Assembly: GCA_008921705.1 (NCBI GenBank) | Contig: VFFE01007564.1 | Location: 1 to 64,000, forward strand | Direction: 5' to 3' | Length of the DNA stretch: 64,000 nucleotides | Origin: Burhinus oedicnemus | Taxonomy: Eukaryota > Chordata > Aves > Charadriiformes > Burhinidae | Shown: in pieces, positions 26,125 through 39,900 of the stretch | Layout of the letters: every line of letters starts with the position of its first letter | How positions within the stretch are numbered: the stretch's first letter is position 1 | The notes under the pieces: model-generated | Seen by the model: the letters and a program-made list of their open reading frames with translations, nothing else | The model's database searches: none | Told to the model about the DNA's origin: nothing | Translations under genes and position numbers: made by a program

Positions 26125-26235
26125 ACCATTACTTCCATCATAGATGGGGACCGAGACATACTGAAAATACATCAACAAGCTGTCTTAGTTCCTAAATTAC
26201 CCCAGCTTCAGCTGGAAACCAGGCCTCACATTGAA
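26125..26235 (-). repeat. MIR-like relic
   Basis: Read on the plus strand it follows the reverse complement of MIR: CATTACTTCCATCATAGATG, GGGACCGAGACA and, about 80 bases on, GCTGGAAACCAGGCCTC. These correspond to 'ttattatccccattttacagatg', 'aggaaactgaggcac' and 'gctgggattcgaacccaggcctc'. Word order and spacing agree with the family, though divergence is high. Confidence 0.5.
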
Positions 26236-26260
26236 TTTGGCACTTAGCACCAAGGGAATT

Positions 26261-26297
26261 CAAAAAAAAAAAGAAAAAAAAAAAACAAAACAAAATA
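26261..26297. repeat. A-rich low-complexity tract
   Basis: A-runs broken by single G or C, ending AAACAAAACAAAAT. Confidence 0.85.
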
Positions 26298-27034
26298 GCA
26301 GAGGCAGTTTTTCAGGCCATGTTTTACATTGATAAACTTTTCCTCCTTGTGATGGGGAAACTGTCCTGCCACTGCAGAGGCCCCGCTCCTGGGCTGGGAT
26401 GGGGAGGCACGATGGCGAGGGTGCTGGGACGATGGTGAGGGTGCTCTGTGCCACCCCTCGCTCCGCTGCAGGATGACACACACACGGCTGCTGTCACCCA
26501 GAGCCACCGGACCCTCACCACACACAAAGCTGCTGCCCATCTTCTCCCTGAATGTCATCACCACCACCCCGGGGGTGTGCAAGCCTCTGCCCGGCACTAA
26601 TAACTAAACTAAGGGGACGGAGAGGGTCTCCAGCATACACAGCAGCATGACAACGGGAAGGAAAGGTGATTCTAATCCCCCGGCTCAGCAGGACCATGCA
26701 GACACTGTCATAGCTGCCAAACGCTCATCTATCTCAGCACAACAACCTGGCAACCTGCCTGCGGGATGACCCGCAGCTCCATGCGCTTCCCCTGCATGTC
26801 AGGGAGGGGCTTTCTCCCCCAAAGGTGACAGTGGTGGGGATAGTAAGTACACGAGCATGCAACCATCACACTGGGCACCCAGCACTACACACACTCCCGT
26901 CCTCCCAGCTGGGGCCTGGGCGCAAGCAAAGGGAAGGCAGCAGAGCTTGGACACTCCTCCATTGCCTTGTGCAGGAGAACCAGCACACAGACTTCCACGG
27001 AAATTCTGCGGATTATCCTCCCCTCAAAGGAGCT

Positions 27035-27100
27035 TAATTAATTGCCTGTAAAAGGGGACTGTGATTTATCACAGAACTTCTTTTATCAGAGTAAGTGCAA
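27035..27100. promoter_or_regulatory. homeodomain-rich block with a 16-bp palindrome
   Basis: CTTAATTAATTGCC (two TAAT cores in a palindromic TTAATTAA) is followed at 27059-27074 by CTGTGATTTATCACAG, whose 7-base arms are perfectly complementary around TT. This suggests paired homeodomain-like sites. It is a sequence pattern only, with no functional evidence. Confidence 0.25.
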
Positions 27101-28599
27101 GTAATGTCATGTCTTTCCTCTCCTTAAAAATTAAGGATAAAAAGGCTTCAGCCCCTCCATGCCATTTTACATTGACGTGGAGGAGTATATACACCGGACT
27201 TGTGCTGCATTTCCTTTATTATTTGCCTATAGCACCAACAATGACTATAAAATTGCACCCCTGGACCCGTATGATTTGGTTCACTTTGAGTGCATTCCTG
27301 TTTCTCACTGGAAAGACAGGCTTTTGGTTTGCAGAATGTCAAAGTTAGCAATTACACATCTCTCAAGCACCCTTACTGGATCTCATCAGTACTCACAGGG
27401 GGAGATCACGCTTCTTCCTATGTACCTGATGGTTTCTCAGCACAAAGTTTTCTTGACTACTAATTCTCTGTGTTCTTCCAAGAGTTTGCCACACCATATC
27501 CTCCAACCTGGTGCACCTGAGGGCTGCATTTTGGAAGAGTGCATACCTATTTGTTTGAAACGTTAGCTACAGCGTGTGGGTGCAACATCACACCAAAGGT
27601 ACGAAACACTTGAGACCAAGAAAGGTCTCTTCAACCTTCTTCCATCTCGCTGGTGTGATTCACAGGAGCACCTAACAGCGTAACACCCCCATCATACCTG
27701 TCCTCGCCTACTCCTACCCTATCACACTGAGCTTGTCAGTGGGAATTTTGTCACCAGCCTTGAAGCCAGATCAAGCCAAGTGTTTTTATTTTTTTTACTT
27801 GGTGATGGGGGAAAACAGAAAGGAACTGCAGAAGCTTTTGGAGACAAAAATCTCTCCAGGATGTGCCAGCTGATATTTTCAAAGACTGACTTGGCACCGC
27901 ATCAAGGAAACCAGCATCCAACATGCAAGCAAGACCAGCTCCATGCCAGCCATCAGCCAGGCTCAAGAAGCATTAGTGACTGCAGTCAGGAAGAAGGAAG
28001 GAGAGGAGGAGAGAGAAAGACAGACTAATCCTGCACCTGTCACAAGAGGTACAGCCACATGGCTGGTCACCACCCAAGAAGGAAACACAGAGAGGAGACC
28101 CCTGTGAGCAACCACAACATCTCAGACAGCAGTCGCCATGCACAAGTCAGCGCTCGCCAAGACTGACCACACAGGGGTGCATGAGATACCACCCTTGGCC
28201 TTCAGACTAGAAACAGGAGACACACGTGGGAGGCTGCGTGGGAAGAGTTGGCAAGTGAAGACTATGTCCTATCAAGCCCGCAATCTGCACGTTACTCACA
28301 GCAACCTCGCATAAACCATTCGCCTGTAGCCACCATATATCTAGTTACAACCCCCAGAAACACAGCTGACTTGATCACTAGGCCTTTATCAGTATTCAGA
28401 GAGACCAGAGAAGGTCAAGAGAGCCATCATCCAGGAACAGAGGACAAGCACAGCAGGCTCAATGGGAACTTGACAGGCCAAGAATGACTGCAGTCATGGA
28501 GGCCTGAGGAGAGCTCGCTTGCGTAGCTCTCTTTTTCTGAGGCTCTCAAAAACAACAAAACCTCTGACCTTTGATTAAACCACGCTACTCGCAGAAGAG

Positions 28600-28680
28600 G
28601 GGGTGGCTTAGGGGCTCAGGGACTCAATAAGAAACTATTTATCTCAAGGTCATGGGTTCATACCCTCTTCAAGTTCTTTT
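28600..28680 (+). repeat. tRNA-like SINE head (A and B boxes)
   Basis: An A-box-like TGGCTTAGGGG (28604-28614) precedes a B-box-like GGTTCATACCC (28655-28665, one mismatch to GGTTCRANNCC). The 40-base spacing is typical of an internal RNA polymerase III promoter. No clover-leaf acceptor stem or CCA end was found, so this is not a functional tRNA. It reads like the 5' head of an old tRNA-derived SINE. Confidence 0.45.
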
Positions 28681-30339
28681 TTCTTAGTCAATTAAAACAG
28701 GGGGCTCGATCTGCCTTAAAAAAACCCTGTCACTAAGGGCACAGCCAGATACTGCCTCGTCAACCAGGCAGATTAAGAAAATACAGCCCCTTGGCTGCTC
28801 CTTGCAAGCCCCACAGGCAAGCACAGCAACTTCAGGAACGCGGCCTGCCCCAAGCTGATGCTGCCCCAGCCTCTGAGCCTGCTCCTGGGCGACTCCTGCC
28901 CATCCCCGTACCACTACTTTGAGAGGAGGTACGTTCAGCCGGCGACTGCTGCCCGGACAGCTATTCCTCCAACACCAGCTGGTGCTCAGAAGCCAAAAAC
29001 CCCACCACGAGGTCACGGTGGGCATAAGGAGCAAGACTGGAGACATGCTTCTGCCTTTGCACGTGCAGACCAAACAGCATCCACAGGGCTCCAGCCCTTG
29101 CTTGCCGGAAGCCTGACCACTTTTGGACTGGACATCTTCCAGCCCTCAACCAAGTGGTGACATTGGACAGCCCCTCCAATTTGCACTGAAGGAACATGGA
29201 CACTTGCGTGGAGACCTGGGACCAGCTGAAGGGAGGAAACCTTCTGTCCTCCTCCTGCTGCAGGCCCAGCCCCAGGGGTGACAGAAATGTGACAAACGCA
29301 GAGGTCGAGCAAACAGGGAGGAGAAAGGACACCTTCCACTACATCACCAGGCCCAGAACAATGCATGAATCAAAGTTAATGTGTATCTGAAACCAATTGC
29401 TGATAGAAACCAAACTATCTAGGAACTCCAGCTGCCGCATTCAGGGTTCCTGGCAGTCAGCACAGACACAGTGAAAACCTTTTGTTGTTGATGGTTTTTA
29501 GCCCCTAAAAAGTCAAGACAAAAACATGCTCCTGCACACGGGGTGCACACACTCGCCTCTGTTGCTTTTAGTGGCTTCCCACCAAGAAAACACAATTGCA
29601 TCCCCAAATGCAATTATTAGGTTTCTAAAATTTTTTGTTTTGAAATTGACATTTGATTTTGAAATTTTGATTTTCCTATATTTTCCCTTTGGTCCAAAAG
29701 CAGAGGAAGGATTCAAGCACAGACTCCCTGTGGACCAGGATGGAGCTGCTGGCCCTGCCGGGGCCCTCCCATGCATGGTGGCCAGCGCAAGGGTAACACA
29801 GCAGAACAGAGGGGATTGGGAACAAACAGGAAGCAGGCAGAGTTTTCTTCCATTCACCGAAGACGGTAATTATTTTGGAGAGGACTGCATATCCTTTTGG
29901 CTTTTAATTAGAGGCAAACCAAGTCAATCTCGGTTCATATGAGTGACAAACTATTAGGGTCTACAGATCTGCAGCCAAGGAAAACAAATCTGTACCAGCC
30001 CTTCACCCCCAGAATAACTTCTGATTGTCAAGCACAGTTACCAGGGGAATGAATAGCTTCTCCTGCAAGCTCCTCACTCAATTAAGCTAATGCAGACAAA
30101 AAGGCCAGGCAGCAGCAGCCGGCAGCACGGGGCGAGTCAGATGCACGCACTTGGCGCGCAAGGAGCAACCACAGCAGGTTCAGAGTGACGAGGAGGGGAG
30201 GAGCGGTTCACAGCCTCCATCATCACAGAAGACACCCAAGGCTTCTCCTTGGGATGCTGAATGGCAAAAACTGGTAGGGTCTGTGCCCTGAGGAGACTTC
30301 AGGAAGCTTAAACAGAAGACAGAAGCGCACCCTGGTATC

Positions 30340-30430
30340 CTGAGCTATCATCCTTATTTAACAGATAAGGATCTGAGTGAGGAAACCCCTCAGAAAAGTC
30401 CTTGATTTATTAGTAATCTAGAACTATTCC
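30340..30430 (-). repeat. MIR-like relic
   Basis: GCTATCATCCTTATTTAACA then GATAAGGATCTGAGTGAGG corresponds to the reverse-complement MIR core 'attatccttattttacagataaggaaactgagg'. Sequence to the right diverges too far to follow. Confidence 0.5.
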
Positions 30431-33400
30431 TATTGCTGCCTCCCCCTCCGCTCAGCAGCCTTATAATTATAACTCTGCCTGAAAATCAGGACAGCCATCA
30501 AGCCAGAGCACAAAATAGAGTCCAGGAGAAACAAGTACAATCCTTGGCCATTCTTGAGCCAGAAAGCCGAGTATCTAAAGCATCCTGATCATCATTCAAA
30601 GAATCCAGAAAAAAAAAAAAATCAAAACCAACCAACATTCAGATGCAGCAGAAGCTTGTTTTTGTTCCCAGATGCTCTTGCAGACCAGCTGTTGGGGCGC
30701 TAATGATCCAGATGAAGAGGACCAATTCCTTCTTTCCCCTCCTTGTGCAGCTGAATTTCATTAAGAGGATGAATATGGATCTTGGAGGCTACAGTGACAT
30801 ACAGAAGCCTTCCTTACTCTTCACTCCTCTGTGATGTGCTACAGCTTCATTTTCTCTTTGGAAAGTTAGCCAAATAGTTTTTTTTTTTAGGGGAAAGGAA
30901 AGTGTCAGGCAGCTCCTGGCCCATGCAACACAGAGCAATCTTTGATAAAAAAAAGGCTGCAAGACATTCATTATCTGAGACCTCTGAATACTCAGTACAG
31001 GCAAAGTTATTGCAGTGGAGTTCCCTGGTCTTCACTGTGTTATCTCTGGCAGCTGGCTGGGGCTGCACTTCATGGTGGGATGGAGCAGGAACAGCCAGGA
31101 CATGAATCGCAAACTACAGAGTCCAGAGACAATTCCAGAATAAACTGCTGCTTCAGCAACACGCATCCATATAACTTGCTTTATCTCAGGCATCATAGAT
31201 CTTGCAACTAAAGGCAAGCAAAGGAGTCAGGCCAGCCATGAGCATCATGTCTCTGCACACCACCATCAAGGAGGTGGGCACATCAGTGTGCAGAAGAATC
31301 AAACCCCACAGCTCCCTCCTTTCAATTGGATTTTAATAAACTGCGAATGTACAAACATACAGCTAAATCCCATTCCCCCTCAAAAATTAAAGGAAGTTGT
31401 GTCTTGGATTTCAATGGAACCACAGCCTGGCCCTCGCACAGCTGAAGGCAGGACAAGCCGCTGTGGTCAGACCAGCCCGACGGAGCGGCGGCAGGTGCTC
31501 TGCGAAGCTGCACCCACACTGCCACGAACACGCCCCGGCTTAGTCGGGCTCTTCTAGCAGGTGATACTTGAATCCTGGGCATCTCTCTAGCAAAGTGCAA
31601 TGATATTTAACTTCCTTGTGGGCTCAAGACGCTGCCAAACATCTGTTGGGATTAGCCGGTTGATGTTTGTAAAGCGCACACAAATGCTGTCGTAAGGAAG
31701 GGGCTGACCTATTTATGTATGTGAATGCTGGACCGAGACCCAAACCCACATACTGTATTTGCATATATATGGCCATACATTCCCTGCCAGATTCTACTGT
31801 CTGAAGCTAGGATGGAGGCACGAGGTGCCACCTATAGCTTACAGCCCAATTTTGGTCACTGGTAGTTTAAGTGAGTCATGCTGTTCCCCTCCTCCACTTT
31901 ATCTCATCCAATTGCACAACTGAGCTGTGTAAACAGGCTGGGCTAGGGTGGCTCTACCAAGAGCCCCTAAATGCCATACGGGTTGCCCTTTGCAGGAGAA
32001 ACCCACCTTCGCCCCAGCCTCCAGCCCACTCCCCACCAGGGCTGCAGATCACAGAGTCTCAGCCCACGGATCTCCAGCAGGCTCCCGGAGGCCAAGCTGC
32101 AGCAGATCAGACACCCAAATTCCTGGTGGTAAGGGACTTTGCATCAAGTTTCACGTTTCTCTTGGGTGTCCCTCCCTCCCACACAGGCCTCCTGTGACTA
32201 AGGGCTGAGGAATGAGACAGCAAGCGTGCGCAGCTCAGAAACCGCAGTGATAAACAGCCATGAGGGAGATAACTCCCCAGGGAGGATGGGGAAGAGCTCC
32301 CCAGATGGAACCAAGCACATTTGTTAAAGGGATTAGAGGTGGCAATGGCTTGTGACAGCAGGGCCACAGGAGTCATACATTCCTGTGACTCAGAATCACT
32401 TTGCAACAAGTTGTAAGTCCTAGACATACAGCTTTGCTCTGCCAGAAGCTACTGCAGACGCATTTCAATACTTATCAGGTCTCCATCTTAGTCACATTCT
32501 GCTAACACACACTTTTTACATCCTTTTCATCTTCCCTCATAATCGGTCTCTATGTCCCCAAGTCAATCGCTCTGCTCTTCTCTCACCGTTCTTCACTTTA
32601 TCTTCATCTCCCAGGGCAGGAGCTCCTCCGACCCAGATGCCACTCCATGGGTGCAGCCTGTGCTCTTTGCTCAGGTTCACAGGACTTCAACACGCACGGT
32701 TTGGCAGACTCCCTACTCTCCTTTGGCTAGTGCAACAAGTGGCAGGTTCAGCCCAAGATGCTACAGGTCAAATTCAGGGATCTGGACAACACAAGAAAAT
32801 GTTGTCCATGGATATGGAAGTAAAAACAAAGAGAAGGATGAACCTGTGCCCAAGAGCACACTAATACCATACCCAGAATTACCCATGTCTTTCATTAGAT
32901 GGATAGGCCTTGTCTTGTTCTGGAGATTAAGAGCATCTGGAATCACTTCCGTTACACATCAAGTAGAATGTGCACAACTAAAACAGGCAGAAAATATTCC
33001 CATCCTAGCAGGTGAATCCACCAAGAGAGCTGGAACTAAACCAGATCATCCAATGTGGGACTCTGATAACACACAGCTGCCTTTGTACATCCAGTTCCAC
33101 CCATTAAATTGGGCACACCCTTAATCAGGTATGAATCAAATCATCTGAGACATGAGAAATTTATCAAGAGCTGTTGCAAACAACCCATAAGGTTGCTTGT
33201 GCCTCATTGCACTTCACCTCCAAGGGACGGGGAGCAGCCGACGCAGGCAGACAGACACGCTGAACACAACAAAGCTGGAGCAGATCACTTTCGCTAGGAC
33301 TTCTTGCACATGATGGCATGACCCAAGAGCTAAAACACCACCTCAGGTGTGCGAATGCATACAGACTGGAGGCTTGGGCTATGGCATCCAGGGAACTCCA

Positions 33401-35274
33401 ACAGGCAAGGGACCAGGGTGGTGCAGGTATGGGTATGACACCCCAGTGAGCAGCCTGGCCCTAGACAAGACGCGGCACTACCACCACAGATGATCATCAT
33501 AACACACCGGAGCAGGAGTTCTCTCCTTTTCACCCCAGGGTACATCACAGCAAGGCAATACACCAGGCAAAGGTGAGGTCATGCCAGCCCATCTGCCTTG
33601 CATCCTCAGAGAGATCCGAGACCCACCTGTATAAACAGCAACCACAAAACACTGCACACAGGTCGTGTGTGCAACGAGGGATGGGAGCTAACTTCACACA
33701 GAGTAACTTACAAATGAACCCACCCTACAGGGATCCTTGTGCGTAGGAAGACAACGGGCTCTGCTCTCGTAGCTCCTTCTCCTCCCGCTCTACGATGCAG
33801 TCCTTAAAAACTTCTCCATCGACTTCCCCAGCCTCCGCACACCTCAAGTTCACAGTTCTCCCATGCAGCAGAGTGAAACACGCCGTGCCAAGCCACGGAA
33901 GGAGGCACGCAGGCACTCCATAAGCTGCTATCTTTTCACCCGGACACTTTGAATACCTGGGTAGGTGGGGTGCCTTAGAAAGACACGCTCACTTAAATTG
34001 TTTTAAGTTCCCCTGCTGCTCTGGCCTCACTCCCAACTCACATATGCAGAGGGAGACACTCAAAGAGGTGTTACGTGCCAAGAACACCACGCTCATCCCC
34101 ATAGCAACGCAGAGGTCCAAGGCATTATTCCTAACTTCCAAAATATGCTTCTGCCCCACAGTTCGGCACTTAACACCACTGTCAGAGGCTTGCAACTTGT
34201 CTGCTTCACTCACAGTATGATCTCCTGCACTGTACGAGGCTGACTCTTCATTGCAGCGAGGCCATGGCCATTCTGCATGCTACAGCACCATTTCAGAAGA
34301 AAAGCCAGATGTCTCTCCAGAGAACTTTAACCCTTTTGCCCATCGTTTCTTCCCCATCCATCTGCCTTGGGAGCAAAGCAGGATTCAGGTACAGGACAGT
34401 GCTTAAACACTTGCTTATCTTCAGGCACTCAAGTAGCTGCAGAGAGTTCAGCTGGATTACTCATACACTTGAATTTCAGACTTACTATGCGGAAGGTTCA
34501 CTGATCCCTCCTTAAATGGCAAAGATGCAATGCCGTGTTTTCCAAGCTCGGCTCTGTGCATCCCCAGGAACCCGAAAAAGACAAGTATTCCCTGAAAAAG
34601 CACCAAAGTGGAGCTGTGCTAGGAAAGGCATAATTCTCATTCGCCCAAAAAATAGTCTGCAGGATCAGAAGCAAGGGAGAACCACCACAGCTTTAAAGGA
34701 AGCTTAAACTACCCTAAAAAAATGGCAGTCTTACTGTACACGGGAAAACAAGCCACTGAGGAAGCACCCAGCAGATGATGTGAAGTCCCTATTACCCTTA
34801 TTCTACTCTTTGAAATATGTTTTTGTACATAAGTATCACCTGGACCTTAACCATTTTCGTGGCTCATTTCTGGACCTCCCCACCACCACATTTCACATTC
34901 AACAGCATTAAGCTGCCCCGGTTTCTAAATGCCAGAGGCAAAGACCAGCTTTCATACTAAGCCAGGCATTTCAATACCCACACAAGATAAGTACAGGCCT
35001 TGCCTCTCAGTCAAGGATGATGATGGTAATGCATAAGAGGCAGGTGAAAGCAGAAAAGATGGGGGAGATGGACTGTAAAGATAGGCATAACTGCAATAAG
35101 CAGTTCAGAGTAATCTCCAGAGTTGGGTGGAAAGGATGCTACCTTCAGTCTGTAATTACAAACAATTCTTTTCAACCATTTCTCTGTTTGATTATCAGTT
35201 ATGACCGCAAACTGAAGAGAACAACCCTGGTCTAACTGGCTTTTTTCCTCCTGGATTTCAGTGTCAGGGATGAC

Positions 35275-35365
35275 AAAAAAATCCCAGCTTCACTCTTCTC
35301 CAAGCCTGTGCCCCATCAGTAAAATGGCAAGAGTAATTTTCCTTCCTCCGGAAGGCACTGCAAAA
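35275..35365 (+). repeat. MIR-like relic
   Basis: AATCCCAGCTTCACTCTTCT, then GTGCCCCATCAGTAAAATGG, then CAAGAGTAATTTTCCTTCC matches MIR 'aatcccagctctgc', 'gttttcccatctgtaaaatggg' and 'ataataatacctacctt'. The middle appears shortened. Confidence 0.5.
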
Positions 35366-36764
35366 ATAGTCACCCCAACTTGCAAAGTGCTCCAGTGAAA
35401 GAGCTAAGAGCACTCCAGAAAAGCACAAAAGGAAATTAGTAATTCTGCATTCAGTCCTGAGTTTGAATAGTAGGTAGTAAATAAGGCTCGGGGCCACACA
35501 TTGCACAAAAAGAATAGAAACTGAATAGCTGCTCATTAACTATCACCTTCCACTTTGGACACAAAGAGTAGGTGCCTTGGCAATTAAGTGGCTATATCAT
35601 AATACCTGCTTGCAGGGGGGGGTGCAAACTACGGTTTCATCGATGACCTTCATTCTGGCATTTCATAGCTCTGGAGCACTTGGACTTTGCAACTTTAATA
35701 CTATTCTTTTAACCAAGTGCATTGCTCGTAATTAACTACAGGACTGCCACGCGGCTGCCGCAATCACTATCTGTTTCTCTTGGGAAATCCAGATTAAAGG
35801 CTTGTTCGGCCACAGTAATAGCTTGAGGTATCTCTCAAGATTTGCCCAAACCCATGACAAGCAAATCAAGTCTCTACCTCAAGCGATGAGGTGTGTTAAA
35901 TTCAAACCAGCTGATCTGCTTCGGGGCTGAGCTGAAAACAGGAATGCCGCTGACACCCAGGTGAGTGAGGCAGGGGAGATGGAGCAGCTGGAGTTATAAC
36001 CACTTATCAGCTGCTAATCCAATCACTCTCCCAACCCAGTCGCTGCGTGCCACACGCTGTCTGGGAGACTCTTCGCTTTCATTCAAGCTTGCTTCATTAA
36101 GTGGAGTAATTCAAGTCTGTTAAGGTGAGGTAATAAACTGCTGAAACAGAGAGAGCTCCTTAGGGTACATGTACACAGCACATCGAAGATGCACGTGTGT
36201 GTTACTGAGACATAGAACACCGCAGTTGGGTACAATGAACATGGCAACTGCAGCAGGACCACCCACAAGTCACCTGTGAAGCACCCCAAGTTTCTCTTCC
36301 AAAAAAACCCAAACCTCACCAAACTGAGTTTCACGCAACCAGCCACATTGCTGAAAAAGCCCTAGAGGAGATAGTTTACATTTGCTCTGCTATGCTTAGC
36401 TAAGGTTTGGAGCTGGACCGCTGCTTTTACCCCATCGTGCCGTGCATCCCTACCCGCCCCACTGGGCTCCACAGCCCCTTCAAGGTCTGTGGCAGGCTCT
36501 GTCAGCCTCCTGCATCCATCCATCCGTCCTGCCTGCCTTCGCCCAGCTGGCCAGGCTGGTCCCACAATAAAGCAGCTGGGTGCTGGGTCCTCAGCAGTTA
36601 CGTCCCCCAGCTGCGCAGCCCTGGCAGAGACTCTCCAGCTGGAAGAAGGAGCTGGAGCAGACATGACTGCAGCTCCCCACAATGAGATCCACTGGCCAGA
36701 AAAAGCGAAGAGGGGGGGAGTTGCAAATTGATGCATAAACAAGATCTGACTGTGTAATTCAGAG

Positions 36765-36990
36765 CTAACAGGGTAGTTTACTGAATGTTAATTAAATCCT
36801 CAGTGCCTGTTACCAACTGTGGAGATCAACTTATTTTTAAATTAAATAAGCAATAAATGCTTAGATGAACTTCTATTAAATTTCACCCAGTGAATGAAGT
36901 ATGTGGGGCTTTTAATAGACATTAAACAAGATAGTTATGGCAAGTTAGTTGATACTTTATTACCTAAAGATAATGGCCATATTAAATCTC
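36765..36990. promoter_or_regulatory. candidate conserved non-coding block, very AT-rich
   Basis: Strongly AT-rich, non-repetitive sequence with many TAAT/ATTA cores (GTTAATTAAATCC near 36788, TTTTTAAATTAAATAAGC near 36833, GCTTTTAATAGACATTAAAC near 36908). It is flanked by GC-richer DNA with an abrupt change on both sides. That suggests an unusual island rather than a general AT-rich background. It carries a plus frame (36894-37100) that looks fortuitous. Confidence 0.3.
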
Positions 36991-39900
36991 AGCTAACTAT
37001 TCCACTGGCGGCACAATCATCCAAGACTTGGCGGAAGTTTGCCTGCCTTGAAGCATCACTGGGCAGCGGTAGCAGGGGGAGGAAGGCAGCCAAGCGCTGA
37101 ATGGTACCTACCTAGAGGATGCTCAAGTGCATAAACCCACTTAGGCACAAAACAGGATCCCTCCCAGCCAGATCTGGAAACCCCAAAGAGGGCTGGCGTA
37201 AGTCAGAGACCCTCAAGCATCCTGACCCCTCCCAACCAGACAAAGCAATTCATGGGATTACCGAGGAATCACTGCATTATGAGGTTCTCTTCTGGCATCA
37301 AGGGCTACAGAAAACACCCTCCCTAACAGCCTGCAACGCTCAAAAGCTTCTATCTTTTTCTAAGAAAAGGTTATCAACAGCCCACAACTCCACCGATGTT
37401 TGTTTTCCTTTCCTGAGCATATTGCGATAGTTTGGGAGCACTTCTGAGTGACTCACACGTGTGTCACTGTCACCCACAGATCCCAACAACAGATACTAAC
37501 AGTCTAAAATGACAGAGACTTGCTGACAGTGACATAAAAATGATCATTTTCATGCCAGCTCTTGCGCTTGCTCAGAACGTGATTGAAACCAGCTCTTTGA
37601 GATAAAAGCAGAATCTCCACCGAGGTGTCTCTACCAGTAACCTTAATCACAACGATTAAGTGTGGGTAGCAGGGTTTTTTTTCACGTCTGGATTGGAAAC
37701 ATCGCAAGACCTACCTGCCCTGCCATGCCCAGAAGCAGGAGGAACGGAAAGAGCCGAGCCCTGCACCCCGCTAACCCCCGCTTCTTGGGCAGGCACAAGC
37801 TCTCAAAAAGCTTTTAAACTTTGTGGGGTTTTTCTGGTCTGTGGTTTTCGGTTTGATTTGTTGTTTTCTTTTCTCCGTTTGTTTCTATTTTACAAAACAA
37901 AAAGCTCCCTAGATTAAAAAGAGAAAAAACACAGAGCTCTTCATACTTCATGGATGCTCTCCTCTAGCATCCCGATGTACATGGGAAAGCCCATCACAAC
38001 ATCTTCCCTCCAATCCCTCCTCTGGAACCATTGCTCGTACAGTTATTTCAAGTGCTGTATTTTCCTACATATAACCCACACTCTTTAAAGGTATTGTTCC
38101 TTGCAAATCCGTCCCTCAGATAACCCACATCCTTAGATAAGCTATGGTTTCCGTCTCCCCTGCTCCTGCCCGCTTTTGAAGCGTGGCTACAGTTCCAGTA
38201 AGCTCTCTAGCTTTTAGCAGAATTACCCTGCTATGAGAGCGAGAGCAAAGGGAGGTGATGAAGCTACCGGGGCAGGAAAGCAGGCTGCGGAGGACCGAAA
38301 GCAGGCAAGAGTATCGCTCACACGTGCACACAGTAAATACAGATGCTGAATCCCAGACTTCTGGCAGGTCACATACGCTTCGTATTCATCTTGCTTCCCT
38401 GATGGCTCTTCCACATCAGAAAAACAACATACCTAAAAAGCACAGATGTACCTAACAGAAATGTGTATTTCTTCATCCTCCCAACGCCATCTTTAAAACC
38501 CCCCCGAGCATCCACAGGGACTTCCCTCCACCTGAAGGGACTACCAGGGCTGCCACAGACTGCACAGGGAAGAGCGTGGATGACCGGCTGAAGGCAAAAC
38601 TCAGCGTGGTCCAGGGCCAGCCGCAGCAGAGAGTGCGGGTGCTGCCCAGAGCCACATCAGGGCCAGAAGAGTTTCTTAGGAGAAGGGCAGAGCTGTGTGG
38701 GTCAGGCTTTCAGACGCTTGACGAGGAACAAAATGCCACCGAGGACGCATTGTTCACACAACCACGATGGGCCAAGGAATAGAGAAACCACTGCGGGCAC
38801 CCTGAGGGTATATGTTTCCACAGATGCACGGAAACTGTCTTCTTGCAAACAATTTGTCATCCACCCAAGCTACTGCTTTTCTCCAGCTGCAGTCAGCAAG
38901 AGGTGTTTCAGAGAAACCTGCACGAAACAGTCTCTTCTTTCCAATTAGATGTTTACGATGTAAGAGGCATCTCCCTTCGCTGGTATAACTCTGAATGTAC
39001 CTGACATTCATAAAACCGTCCCATCTCCTTTCTAGACTTGGCTAAATTCTTGCCTTCAGCAACGTTCTGCATGATAAATGCCACCATTTAGTTACATGGA
39101 AAAGCACTGAATTTTGTTCATTTTGAATCAGCCACTTTCACCTTGGGTTGCATTGGCACAAAGGAACAGAGACCCCTTTTCCACAGCACTCACTGTTTCT
39201 GTGACACCTAACGTGTCCTTTATACACTGGAGCAATCCCAAACTCCTGGTCAAATTCCCTCAGGTATTCCAGCTCCCCACCATTTCTACCATCCCTCTTC
39301 AAAACTGCCTACACCAGGTTTCCCTGATCAGAAGGGAGTCACTTAAGTTTTATAGTCAGGCATTATACAGACAAACGCAAGCACCGATTTTAACAAAGGC
39401 GGCAACAGTCAGGCTTCAAAATTAAGTGCGTGGTGTCTCCAGTCTGACCATGAACCCCCACACTGTAATTCATACTATGAGTTATAATTAAAAATATATA
39501 CTGATGATCATATTATATATTTAAAAGCACTCCAGCTCCACTGAGACTGTAGCTGACACTATTAGGTGCCTTGAAAAATTCACTAGTCCAGCTCTGGAGC
39601 TTCACCCCTGAACATCCAAGAGAAACGAGTGCTTTGGCAAGGGATACACATCTGAATCTGCACTTTCATTATTTGGAAGTTTGAATTACACTGCGCCTGT
39701 TCCTGATTCTGGTAAACCAGAGCCCATTACCTCTCACTAACACAGCACAGCTGAAGACGATATTCAGAGCAACGCAACTTGGAGATCTGATGCGCTCTGC
39801 AAGTTTCCATGCGACAAGGCAGCTAAACTGCACAGGAACCTGGGATTTTCTGTACCCTAACCACGATTGCCAGGATATGGGATCTGAAATCCACTCCTGG

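Larger units (their letters stand above)
24626..36769. other. gene-free stretch with scattered SINE relics
   Basis: No exon recognised. A-rich tracts lie at 25739-25758 and 26261-26297. Frames around 28.68-29.37 kb are longish on both strands (129, 123 and 117 codons minus, 100 plus) but overlap in different frames without a common reading and resemble no known family. The 190-codon plus frame at 32552-33124 also lacks a domain. Entries within this span cover three SINE relics, a tRNA-like head and a palindrome. Confidence 0.55.

Noticed and set aside
28684..29366. Cluster of 100-129 codon frames on both strands, considered as an LTR or retrogene
   Set aside because: No terminal repeats, primer-binding-like site, gag/pol motif or poly-A tail could be seen, and the frames do not form one reading.
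32552..33124. 190-codon plus frame
   Set aside because: No recognisable family or motif, and overlapping frames on both strands show equal openness.
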